The notes beneath the pieces were generated by a model that did not search any database, was not told the DNA's origin, and saw only the letters and a list, made by a program, of their open reading frames with translations. A program made the translations under genes and the position numbers. 22,220 nucleotides of DNA from Nitratireductor sp. (GTDB lineage Bacteria > Pseudomonadota > Alphaproteobacteria > Rhizobiales > Rhizobiaceae): contig JAGRLQ010000032.1 in the NCBI GenBank assembly GCA_020441735.1, forward strand, positions 1 through 22,220, read 5' to 3'. Shown here one piece after another: positions 8,014-15,520 of the stretch; position 1 is the first letter of the stretch; every line of letters begins with the position of its first letter.

Positions 8014-9408
8014 ATGAAGGCAATGCCGCCGATCGACATCGAAACCGCAGCCGAACTGGCTGTCGACCACTTGATTCAACCATGGCCGGTTGCCGGGAGT
8101 ATCGGCGATGAGACCCGTGGCATGGTCGATGAAGCGGAAGGTGTCTATGTCTACGACGACAAGGGGCGCCGCCTGATCGACGGTCCGGCCGGAATGTGGT
8201 GCACCAATGCCGGCCATCGCAACAAGGTTCTGGCAGATGCGTTGCATGAACAGGCCATGGCGCTTTCCTATAATACGCCCTGGTATACCAGCAGCCCGCC
8301 TGCAGCCATTCTGGCAGAGCGGCTGGCAAAGCATACGCCTGGAGATCTCAACCACTTCTTCTTCACAACCGGCGGATCGACAGCCGTTGAAACGGCCCTG
8401 CGATTTGCCTGGTTCTACAATACCGTGCGTGGGCGTCCGGAGAAGTGCAAATTCCTTTGCCGCGAAGGCGGCTATCACGGCAGCACTTATCTGTCTGCGT
8501 CCATGAACGGAAATCCGAGGACCCGGAACTGGATGGCCAGTGCTGAGGAACTTGTCATCCGCCTCTCCTCTCCCGATCCCTTCCGCAGGCTGGATGACAT
8601 GCCGGTCGAGGCGTTCATGCAGTCCCTGGAGAACGAGTTGCGGGAGGCGATCGATAGCCATGGCGCGGAAAACATCGCGGCCTTCATCGGGGAACCAATC
8701 ATGGCATCAGGCGGCGTCATCGTGCCACCCGAGGGCTACTACAAGCGCATCCGCCAAATCTGCGCCGACAGTGACATTCTCTTCATCGCCGACGAGGTTG
8801 TGACCGCTTTCGGGCGGCTTGGCCATGTTTTTGCTTCCGAGGCCCGGTTCGGTGTCGTGCCGGACATCATCACCTTTGCGAAGGGCGTAACCAGCGGTTA
8901 TTTCCCGCTCGGCGGAATGGCGGTTTCCAACCGTTTGCTGGACGAATTGCGGGCATCAAACCATCCCGAGGCAATGTTTGGCCACGGCTATACCTATACC
9001 AGCCACCCGATCGGCTGTGCCGTGGCATTGCGCAATCTCGACTTGCTGGAAGACAGCATTCTTGAACACGCCCGGGAGATCGAACCCTATTTTCAGGCAC
9101 AGTTGAAGACACTTGAGGAACTCGAACTGGTCGGCCAGGTCCGGGGCATGGGGCTGATGGCCTGCGTCGAATGTGTCGCAGATCGAGAAAGCCGGAATCC
9201 GATCCGGCTCGATACCGAAGTCGGCAACCGTATCGACAAGCACTGCCAGGAACTCGGCCTGCTGGTGCGGCCCCTCTACCATATGTGTGTCATGTCCCCG
9301 CCCCTGGTGATTACCCGCGAGCAGATCGATCAGATGGTTGCGATCCTGCGGGAAGGTATCACCAGGACGATGGACGACCTGCGGCGCGAGGGTATCTGGA
9401 ACGGCTAG
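8014..9408 (+). CDS. Class III PLP-dependent aminotransferase (omega-amine/putrescine-pyruvate type)
   Basis: A 464-residue cytoplasmic transaminase. The PLP lysine is K290 in ITFAKGVTSGYFPLGG; the Asp that pairs with the pyridine nitrogen is D260 in IADEVVTAFGR; the phosphate-binding turn TTGGSTAVE is at 118-126, and the ring-stacking Tyr is in GGYHG (Y154). The overall pattern, including GPAGMWCTNAGH (57-68), fits the omega-amino-acid or putrescine:pyruvate transaminases (SpuC-like), which convert a primary amine to an aldehyde. The start at 8014 has AGGTG six bases upstream; GTG at 8005 and ATG at 8023 are less likely. It is transcribed alone, divergent from transporter 1 and under site C. 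The 61 bases to the convergent Rieske gene hold no clear terminator. Confidence 0.92.
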   Translation: MKAMPPIDIETAAELAVDHLIQPWPVAGSIGDETRGMVDEAEGVYVYDDKGRRLIDGPAGMWCTNAGHRNKVLADALHEQAMALSYNTPWYTSSPPAAILAERLAKHTPGDLNHFFFTTGGSTAVETALRFAWFYNTVRGRPEKCKFLCREGGYHGSTYLSASMNGNPRTRNWMASAEELVIRLSSPDPFRRLDDMPVEAFMQSLENELREAIDSHGAENIAAFIGEPIMASGGVIVPPEGYYKRIRQICADSDILFIADEVVTAFGRLGHVFASEARFGVVPDIITFAKGVTSGYFPLGGMAVSNRLLDELRASNHPEAMFGHGYTYTSHPIGCAVALRNLDLLEDSILEHAREIEPYFQAQLKTLEELELVGQVRGMGLMACVECVADRESRNPIRLDTEVGNRIDKHCQELGLLVRPLYHMCVMSPPLVITREQIDQMVAILREGITRTMDDLRREGIWNG

Positions 9409-9469
9409 CGTTCCTCGCCCGCTCCAGGGGCCTGCTGCCAAGCGCCTGTTACCAGGAACTGCCTGCTGC

Positions 9470-10675
9470 TCAACCGGCTGCCATACGCATTGCGGTGTTC
9501 AACCGGTCGATATCTTCTTCCGCCGGCGGTTCTTCAAGGGTAGCCACCGGAAGGACGGCGCGAAGATGGTCATGATGCGTACGAACGCCGTATTCCAGGT
9601 CTGACAGATAGAACCCCTCGAATGCCGACGAGTTCATCGCCTCGTTGGACCATTCGGTAAGCTGCACATCTTCCTCCATGGTCTGCTGGTCGATGCGAAG
9701 CGCCAGCTTGCGGGCAAGCCGCTGCTCCCGGGTTTCGTCGCGATGGCGGTAGATCGCACCGCGCAACAGGCTCTCGCCGGTCGAAAGCGGGAACTCCTGG
9801 TAGAACTGCACCAGTTCCGGCGTAACCGCGATAACAGCATTGGGAAACAGGCCGTAGTAAATCCACGCCCGCTTGATCTCCTCGGGCATGTGTTCCCTGG
9901 GCGAAAGCGCCTTCAGATAGTGACGGACGCTCCACAGACGACCGTTTTCATTGCAGGATGCAAACGAACGGCAAACACCGTTGACGAACGGCTCGTCATA
10001 ATAGGAACGGCCATAGAGGTCCTGCAGGGCGGGGTGGGCAAGCGCCACGTGATAGCCCTCGTTGTCGACATCACGCACGGACTTCCAGTTCACCTGGGAG
10101 GTCTGGGTCCAGAAACCGGCTGTCGGAATCATCTCTTCCATCCGGTAGTGGGACATCTCGCCGGCAAACGGCAGCATCAGTTCGGCCACCGGGGGCTGCG
10201 GCCCCGGTTCGAACCGGATAAATACAAAACCCTGCCAGACTTCCGTTTCGATTGAAGAAAGGCCGAATGCCTTCTTGTCGAGGTCGGGGAAGGAATCCGG
10301 CCTGGCTGCCCCCCTCAACGTGCCATCAAGATTATAGACCCAACCATGAAAGGGGCACACAAGGGCGCCCTTGCACCGGCCCTGCTCATCGGCCACAACC
10401 CGCGCGCCGCGGTGGCGGCAAAGGTTGTGAAACGCCCTTACCTCACCATCGTTGCCGCGAATGACCAGCGCCCGCTCACCACATATGTCGAGGGTGATGA
10501 AACTGCCCGGCTCCGCTACATCGGAAATGTGGCAGGCAATCTGCCAGTGGGTGCGGAAGATTTCCCTGATTTCAAGCTCCAGAAACGCCTTGCTGTGATA
10601 GGTCCAGCCCGGCAGCCCGCGGCGGTCCCATTCCTCGGGGGTCGATATATCCCTGTTGCTTACTAGCTTGTTCAT
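9470..10675 (-). CDS. Rieske non-heme iron oxygenase, alpha subunit (quaternary-amine type)
   Basis: A 401-residue oxygenase. The Rieske [2Fe-2S] ligands are C86 and H88 (CRHRG) and C107 and H110 (CPFHGW). The catalytic iron ligands are H209 and H214 (YHVALAHP), with D336 in EEDVQL the likely third. The residue three before H209, which bridges the two metal sites, is Glu (E206) rather than the Asp of aromatic dioxygenases. Glu there is known in carnitine oxygenase CntA, and relatives act on glycine betaine (GbcA) or stachydrine, usually removing an N-methyl group or cleaving C-N. The exact substrate cannot be read. The start is ATG 10675, since longer forms run through the operator. No reductase partner gene is in the window. 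It probably has its own promoter, with site D 13 bases before the ATG. Confidence 0.92.
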   Translation of the reverse strand: MNKLVSNRDISTPEEWDRRGLPGWTYHSKAFLELEIREIFRTHWQIACHISDVAEPGSFITLDICGERALVIRGNDGEVRAFHNLCRHRGARVVADEQGRCKGALVCPFHGWVYNLDGTLRGAARPDSFPDLDKKAFGLSSIETEVWQGFVFIRFEPGPQPPVAELMLPFAGEMSHYRMEEMIPTAGFWTQTSQVNWKSVRDVDNEGYHVALAHPALQDLYGRSYYDEPFVNGVCRSFASCNENGRLWSVRHYLKALSPREHMPEEIKRAWIYYGLFPNAVIAVTPELVQFYQEFPLSTGESLLRGAIYRHRDETREQRLARKLALRIDQQTMEEDVQLTEWSNEAMNSSAFEGFYLSDLEYGVRTHHDHLRAVLPVATLEEPPAEEDIDRLNTAMRMAAG

Positions 10676-10688
10676 CTGTTGAGCCTTT

Positions 10689-10706
10689 TTTGAGTGTTTG
10701 CTCAAA
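10689..10706. promoter_or_regulatory. Inverted repeat, predicted TetR/BetI-type operator (site D)
   Basis: TTTGAGTGTTTGCTCAAA has TTTGAG/CTCAAA arms around six bases and differs from site A at only two positions. It lies 13 bases before the Rieske ATG, exactly as site A lies 13 bases before the COG1233 ATG. This points to control by the same regulator, probably TetR1. Confidence 0.7.
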
Positions 10707-10732
10707 TTACCCGAATTTCGCGCAAGAGGCAA
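10704..10732 (-). promoter_or_regulatory. Candidate sigma70 promoter for the Rieske gene, overlapping site D
   Basis: On the reverse strand TTGCCT (10732-10727) and TAATTT (10709-10704) are separated by 17 bases. The -10 enters the operator at the same offset as in the COG1233 promoter, so a bound repressor would cover the -10 and the start point. Confidence 0.45.
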
Positions 10733-10740
10733 TCGCAAGG

Positions 10741-10761
10741 ATGCCGTGGTCCCCAAGGCAT
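10741..10761. other. Intergenic hairpin between the amine oxidase and the Rieske gene
   Basis: ATGCC pairs with GGCAT and TGG with CCA, with one mismatch and a three-base loop. It lies 20 bases after the amine oxidase stop. There is no T-run, so it is not a standard intrinsic terminator; it may limit read-through or protect the long transcript's 3' end. Confidence 0.35.
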
Positions 10762-10781
10762 TGTTGAAGCATGCGGAGGAG

Positions 10782-12203
10782 TCAGGAACCGAAGCCTATG
10801 CCGAGCCAGTCGAGACCTTTCAAAAACAGGGAGCGGTGGCCTGTTCGGTCTTCGCGGGCGAGATCGGCCTGCGCCCATCTGACCGCCAGTGAACGAAACG
10901 GCTCGGGCGGAAACGGCACGGCCCGCGAACGCAGCATGCGAAGCGTGGTGCGTTCGGTCTCTTTCCCTTCCAGCATGTCGAGCATGCAAAGGGCTGCAAA
11001 GCGCGAAGCCGTTACCCCCTGGCCGGTAAATCCGAGCGCATAGGCCAACTGCCCGCGATACCCGGTGCCGGAAAAAAACGTCAGGCGTGCCGAGGTATCG
11101 ATGATCCCGCCCCAGGCGTGCGAAAAGCTGACCCCGGACAGCGAGGGAAATGCCTCGACAAAATTCCGTTCAAGGCGGCGATAGGTCTCGGCGCGGTCAA
11201 GCAGCGACGCGTCGCGGCGGCTGCCATAGTGATAGATGGCATCGAACCCGCCCCACAGAATCCGGTTGTCTGCAGTCTTGCGGAAATAGTGGAACTGGTT
11301 ACCGGTGTCGGCGATCCCGTATCTTCCCAACCAGCCGATTGCCGCCAGTTGCGCCTCGTTCAGCGGCTGCGTCACCAGCGTATAGTCGAAAATCGGAATG
11401 ATTGCCTGCCGCAGACGCCGGAGCAGCGGTACGGCTGCATTGGTTGCAACGACAACCTGCCTTGCTTCGACCGATCCCTTGGGCGTGGTCAGGCGCAGCA
11501 CATCCCCATGCCTGTCAAGCGCGGTTACCGGGGTCTGCTCGTATATGCTGACACCGCGTGCAAGACAGGCATCACGCAGGCCGGCAACGAGCCGCGACGG
11601 ATTGACCAGCCCGTAATTGGGCTCGAACAGGCCCGCGCCGTATTTCGGACTGTCAAAGCGCTCGGCAAGCGCCTGCCCTTCCAGATACTCCGTCTCGATG
11701 CCGAACCGGGCATAGGCTGCCTGCATCGCCTTAAGCCCATCCTTCTGCCATGGCGTTGCCGCAAGGTTGAGCTTGCCCTGCCGCTCGAATTCGCAATCGA
11801 TCCCGTAAGCTTCGAGGTCCGCTTCCAGTTCATCAAGGTTTTGGCGGCCCAGGCGAACAAGGCTGTCGGTCTCCATCGGCCATCGCGCCACGGCATTGGA
11901 AACGCCATGGGAAATACTGGGGGCACAAAACCCGCCATTGCGCCCGCTTGCGGCGTTTCCGCACAGCCGCGCCTCGAGCAGAACGATCCTTGCCTGCGGC
12001 CAGCGCTCCCGCGCCTTCAGCGCTGCCCATAATCCCGTAAAGCCGCCGCCGATGACCGCGAGATCAGCATCTACGGTATCCGTCAGCGGCGCGTGCTCAT
12101 CCGGCTGCGATACCGTGTCGAACCAGTAGGGTGCAAACCGGGTTTTCAGGAATCGGTCACTCAATTCCATTGGGGTACGACCCGGTTCACGCTTTGCGGC
12201 CAT
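10782..12203 (-). CDS. FAD-dependent amine oxidase of the DAO family (gamma-glutamylputrescine oxidase PuuB-like)
   Basis: A 473-residue flavoenzyme. The FAD turn is IGGGFTGL (51-58) with LLEA ending strand 2 (75-78), and GNAASGRNGGF (82-92) is the PuuB/OrdL-family signature next to the flavin. The C-terminal half has HAWGGIIDTSARLTFF and ALGFTGQGV, the second FAD-contact region of the family. PuuB oxidises a gamma-glutamylated amine to an aldehyde; relatives act on other N-substituted amines. PuuA and PuuD, which add and remove the glutamyl group, are absent here, so the true substrate may carry another group. The start at 12203 has AGGAGA about eight bases upstream; ATG 12170 is the alternative. 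It is the last gene of the ten-gene operon, 30 bases after the aldehyde dehydrogenase, its natural next step. Confidence 0.9.
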   Translation of the reverse strand: MAAKREPGRTPMELSDRFLKTRFAPYWFDTVSQPDEHAPLTDTVDADLAVIGGGFTGLWAALKARERWPQARIVLLEARLCGNAASGRNGGFCAPSISHGVSNAVARWPMETDSLVRLGRQNLDELEADLEAYGIDCEFERQGKLNLAATPWQKDGLKAMQAAYARFGIETEYLEGQALAERFDSPKYGAGLFEPNYGLVNPSRLVAGLRDACLARGVSIYEQTPVTALDRHGDVLRLTTPKGSVEARQVVVATNAAVPLLRRLRQAIIPIFDYTLVTQPLNEAQLAAIGWLGRYGIADTGNQFHYFRKTADNRILWGGFDAIYHYGSRRDASLLDRAETYRRLERNFVEAFPSLSGVSFSHAWGGIIDTSARLTFFSGTGYRGQLAYALGFTGQGVTASRFAALCMLDMLEGKETERTTLRMLRSRAVPFPPEPFRSLAVRWAQADLAREDRTGHRSLFLKGLDWLGIGFGS

Positions 12204-12233
12204 TGCGCGCTTCTCCTACGTGCACGCTTAATA

Positions 12234-13739
12234 TCAGGCGTGCTTGCGCCCGCCTGCTTCCAGAAACCACTCATCGGGATAAGGATACCACCAGTCCTGA
12301 CGGACAGGCTTGTGGTCGAGGATCGCCATCTTCGAGCGCCGGAACGTGTCCAGCCCCATGCGGCCAAGTTCGCGACCGATGCCGGAGTTCTTCCAGCCAC
12401 CAAACGGCAGCGCATCGTTGTCGATCATCGGATTGTTGACCCAGACCATGCCGGCCTCGAACCGCTCGATCGCCTCATGCGCTTCACCCAGATCCGTGGT
12501 GAAGACCGAAGCACCAAGACCGAACGGGCTGTCATTCGCCATGCTGATCGCGGTATCGAAATCCGATACCCGGACGATTGCCGCAACGGGGCCGAACACT
12601 TCCTCGTTGAGAATATCCATGTCGCTGCTGCAATTGGTCAGGATGGTCGGCTCGTAGAACCAGCCGGTATTGAACGCCGCCGGAATGCGGCCGCCGCACT
12701 CGACCCTTGCACCCTTGGCAATTGCATCGGCGACCAGGCGTTCCACCTTGTCGCGGGCAGCCTTGCTGACCAGCGGGCCGATCTCTGATTTTTCCAGCCC
12801 CTTGCCGATGCGCAATCTTGCGGTTTCCGCAACAAAGGCGCTGACGAACTCATCGTGTACGCTATCAACCACATACATGCGCTCGGTCGAGGTGCAGACC
12901 TGGCCCGACAGATGAAAGGCGCCGGTGACCGCACCAGCCGCAGCAACTTCTATCGGGGCATGGGCGGTGATCACCATGGGGTCGGACCCGCCCGCCTCGA
13001 TGACCGCCAGCTTCAGCCGGGCGCCCGCGGCAGCAGCAACCGCCTTTCCGGCGGCAACCGATCCGGTGAATGCCACCGCATGGGTCATGTCGCTGTCGAC
13101 CAGTGCCTTTCCAACCTCGGCGCCACCTGGAAGACAAGCGATCAGGTCTGCCGGCATTTCGTCGAAAACCTTCATGAATTCGAGCGTCGAAAGCGTCGTT
13201 GCTTCTGCCGGCTTCACCACACAGCCATTGCCCGCCGCAAGCGAAGCGGCCACCGTCCAGCACATCAGCAGGATGGGAAAGTTGAACGGCATGATATGGG
13301 CGGAAACACCGAGCGGTTCGTAGCGGGCGAACTGGAACGAGCCTGCCTGGGTCGTGCCGGCAATCTTGCCAGCCTCGTCGCGGGCCATCTCCGCATAATA
13401 GCGGAAGATCGGCGCGCAGTTGGCGACTTCGCCGATGGCCTCGGGATAGGGCTTGCCCATCTCCCGGCTCATCAGGATGGCGCACTCCGTCATGTCGGTG
13501 GCTTCGATACGGCTGGCGAGCTTGTGCAGATACGCGGCGCGGGTCTTGGCATCCATCTTCGCCCACTGCTTCTGTGCCGCGTTCACGCGGATCAACACCT
13601 GGTTCAGTTCATCGGCTGTAACTTCGCCGCGCTGCGCCACTTCCGCCAGTGTCGCCGGATCGATCACCGGATGGGCCGTGCCCTTGCTGGGATGAAACTC
13701 AGGCGCCAGATAGTAACAGGGCGTCAGGATATCAGGCAT
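12234..13739 (-). CDS. NAD(P)-dependent aldehyde dehydrogenase (succinate-semialdehyde/aminoaldehyde type)
   Basis: A 501-residue cytoplasmic dehydrogenase that should oxidise the aldehyde from the neighbouring oxidase or transaminase to an acid. It has the family's catalytic Asn N153 (MPFNFPI), cofactor Lys K176 (VVKPAEAT), general base E248 (VIEAGGSDP) and nucleophile C282 (GQVCTSTER), so it looks active. SDPMVI and the short N-terminus resemble the succinate-semialdehyde dehydrogenase branch, but the exact aldehyde is not readable. I chose ATG 13739 because GGAG lies seven bases before it; ATG 13751 is possible, and the frame is open to 13826 without a ribosome site. The start overlaps the 3' end of the kinase gene by eight bases, so the two are coupled. 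Confidence 0.93.
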   Translation of the reverse strand: MPDILTPCYYLAPEFHPSKGTAHPVIDPATLAEVAQRGEVTADELNQVLIRVNAAQKQWAKMDAKTRAAYLHKLASRIEATDMTECAILMSREMGKPYPEAIGEVANCAPIFRYYAEMARDEAGKIAGTTQAGSFQFARYEPLGVSAHIMPFNFPILLMCWTVAASLAAGNGCVVKPAEATTLSTLEFMKVFDEMPADLIACLPGGAEVGKALVDSDMTHAVAFTGSVAAGKAVAAAAGARLKLAVIEAGGSDPMVITAHAPIEVAAAGAVTGAFHLSGQVCTSTERMYVVDSVHDEFVSAFVAETARLRIGKGLEKSEIGPLVSKAARDKVERLVADAIAKGARVECGGRIPAAFNTGWFYEPTILTNCSSDMDILNEEVFGPVAAIVRVSDFDTAISMANDSPFGLGASVFTTDLGEAHEAIERFEAGMVWVNNPMIDNDALPFGGWKNSGIGRELGRMGLDTFRRSKMAILDHKPVRQDWWYPYPDEWFLEAGGRKHA

Positions 13740-14802
13740 TGGAGACTCCATTCCCGGTTTGGGTGGTAGCAGAACACGAAATCCCGTCCTGCCAGCCCGG
13801 CAATTCAGCGTTGAGAAAAGCGGCAATCCCGTTCAGGCCTGCCGCTCCAAGCACGGTCTCGAACTGGCGCAGCACGCGTGGCAAAAAGGCGAGATAACGC
13901 TCCTTGCCGTCGCGCTTGCTGAGCCGGACGAACACACCGAGGATGCGCGCGTGGCGCTGAGCGCCCAAAATCGCATAACGTTGCCGTATCTCCTGCGCCG
14001 AACCCAGGCGGGCCGGCGCATTGGCCGCATAGTGGTCAAGAAGTGCTTCCTCCAGCCCGGCAGCAAGATCGCGGCGCGCATCCTGCAGAAGCGAAACGAG
14101 ATCGTATTCGCAAGGCCCGAGCACGCCGTCCTGAAAATCGAGAATGCCACAGCGCGAAATTCCCGGGCGGCATTCCAGCAGCATCAGGTTGTCGACGTGA
14201 AAATCCCTGAGAACCAGCGTGTCGAACCGTTCCGCGACCGGCGCCAGTGCCTCCGCCCAAAGAGCGCGGAAGCGCGACTTGAAGCCTGTCCTGTCGAAAT
14301 TCTCCGGTGCAATGGCAGGGGCAAACCAGTCCGAGAAGATATCGAGTTCATCCAGATATACGTCGAGATCATACAAGGGCTGAGGAACATTGCCGCCGCG
14401 ATTGTTGTGGTGGAGGTGGAGAAGCGCATCGACTGCCAACCGGTAGAGAGCATGCTCGTCATGCCCCTCGCCGAGACAGACGGCATAGGTCTTGTTTCCG
14501 AAGTCCTCGACCAGCGCCAGGCCGGCAGCATTGTCGGCATCGACGACGCGTGGTGCCGACAAGCCCAGCGCATTGAGATGTTCCGACAACCGGACATAAG
14601 CCGAAAAACCCACCGGGTCGCTGGGATCCTCCATCAGAAGAAGCCCATGGCCTTCGAGCCTGTAGTACCGGCGTGCAGACGCATCGCCTGCCAGCGGTAC
14701 CGGCTCCACACCGGCAAGCCCGTTGCGGGCAAGCAGGGCTGCAGCCGGTAAAGGATCGGCAATGCCTGAGGCCATGGCTGGTTCGGATACCGGCATCGTC
14801 AT
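13732..14802 (-). CDS. APH-fold kinase, COG3178 (AmgK-like phosphotransferase)
   Basis: A 356-residue protein of the aminoglycoside phosphotransferase/choline kinase fold. GDASARRYYRL (39-49) is the glycine-poor nucleotide loop of COG3178. The Brenner catalytic motif is LRDFHVDNLML (198-208; D200, N205) and the metal-binding Asp is in ILDFQDGVLGP (220-230). The best-known member, AmgK, phosphorylates N-acetylmuramate or N-acetylglucosamine and normally works with the nucleotidyltransferase MurU and lies near cell-wall recycling genes. Here MurU is absent and the neighbours are amine catabolic, so the substrate is probably an amine, amino alcohol or glycosylated amine (inference). The start overlaps the cupin stop by four bases and the end overlaps the aldehyde dehydrogenase start by eight, placing it firmly in the operon. 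Confidence 0.85.
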   Translation of the reverse strand: MTMPVSEPAMASGIADPLPAAALLARNGLAGVEPVPLAGDASARRYYRLEGHGLLLMEDPSDPVGFSAYVRLSEHLNALGLSAPRVVDADNAAGLALVEDFGNKTYAVCLGEGHDEHALYRLAVDALLHLHHNNRGGNVPQPLYDLDVYLDELDIFSDWFAPAIAPENFDRTGFKSRFRALWAEALAPVAERFDTLVLRDFHVDNLMLLECRPGISRCGILDFQDGVLGPCEYDLVSLLQDARRDLAAGLEEALLDHYAANAPARLGSAQEIRQRYAILGAQRHARILGVFVRLSKRDGKERYLAFLPRVLRQFETVLGAAGLNGIAAFLNAELPGWQDGISCSATTQTGNGVSNA

Positions 14803-15143
14803 CGGATCATGTAGACCTTCTTGACCGTCTCATGAACGGTGCAGACGCCCTTCCAGTCCTGCGGAAAGAACGCTGCCGTGTCGGGCGTGATCTCAATCAC
14901 GTCGCCAGATTCGTGCACATAGGTGCAGCGGCCTTCCAGGAAGTGGCAAAACTCGTCCCGCGTCACGTGGCAGTTCCATTTTCCGGGCGTGCAAATCCAC
15001 AGCCCGCACTCGCTTTCGCCGTTGTTGCCCTTGTGAAGGACCTTGCCGGAAGTGTGGCTTTCGCCCTCGATCATCGTCGGGATGATGCCCCAGTCCACCG
15101 TATCGGTGATCTCCAGGGGCTTGCGCATTACGGGTGCTTTCAT
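14799..15143 (-). CDS. Small single-domain cupin (COG3450 type), copy 1
   Basis: A 114-residue beta-barrel protein. The conserved blocks MIEGESHTSGKVLHKG, LWICTPGKW and RDEFCHFLEGRCTY resemble the COG3450 cupins often found beside amine and amino-acid catabolic genes. The usual multi-His metal motif is reduced; the candidate metal or ligand residues are the His of ESH and the Glu and His of DEFCHF. It could be a small-molecule isomerase, hydrolase helper or binding protein; the activity is unknown. AGGA lies eight bases before the ATG at 15143. It is a tandem paralogue of the next cupin, from which it is separated by 14 bases, and it overlaps the kinase by four. Confidence 0.85.
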   Translation of the reverse strand: MKAPVMRKPLEITDTVDWGIIPTMIEGESHTSGKVLHKGNNGESECGLWICTPGKWNCHVTRDEFCHFLEGRCTYVHESGDVIEITPDTAAFFPQDWKGVCTVHETVKKVYMIR

Positions 15144-15157
15144 TTCCTGTTTCCTGC

Positions 15158-15520
15158 TCAGACAAGCATGTAGATGTTGCGGATGGTTTCGATGATCTCG
15201 GCCTCCCCTTCCCATCCTGCGGGAAAGAGCACGCAGGTGCCCGGGTCGACTTCCACCACCTCGTCGCTCCCGGCACGGCGGTAGACCGCACGGCCCTCGA
15301 CGAAATGGCAGAACTCGTCGCGCGGCACCGCAATGCGCCACCTACCCGGCGTGCAGACCCAGATGCCGGTTTCAGGTGAGTTGTTCGGCCCCTTGTGCAG
15401 CAACCTGCCAGTGGAATGGGATTGCCCCTCGATCATGTCGGGCTGCGGCCCCCAGTCCACGAGATCGGAATAGGTCGCCGCCTCGTGGATGTGGGGTGCG
15501 GAAGAAGCAAGATTGGTCAT
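15158..15520 (-). CDS. Small single-domain cupin (COG3450 type), copy 2
   Basis: A 120-residue cupin sharing with copy 1 the skeleton VDWG..P.MIEG.SH..G..LHKG, CTPG.W, RDEFCHF.EGR and FP..W.G, with no internal gap except one residue. Conservation is concentrated in the same candidate pocket residues (SH, DEFCHF), so both copies probably bind related ligands or form a hetero-oligomer. The surface-like segments differ freely, so the duplication is not recent. Its start overlaps the glycosyltransferase stop by four bases (ATGA), suggesting co-translation with that enzyme. No function is assigned beyond the fold. Confidence 0.85.
   Translation of the reverse strand: MTNLASSAPHIHEAATYSDLVDWGPQPDMIEGQSHSTGRLLHKGPNNSPETGIWVCTPGRWRIAVPRDEFCHFVEGRAVYRRAGSDEVVEVDPGTCVLFPAGWEGEAEIIETIRNIYMLV

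Noticed and set aside
9409..9469. Possible terminator between the convergent aminotransferase and Rieske genes (GTTCCT...AGGAAC).
   Set aside because: The arms are only six bases, far apart, and no T-run follows on either strand.
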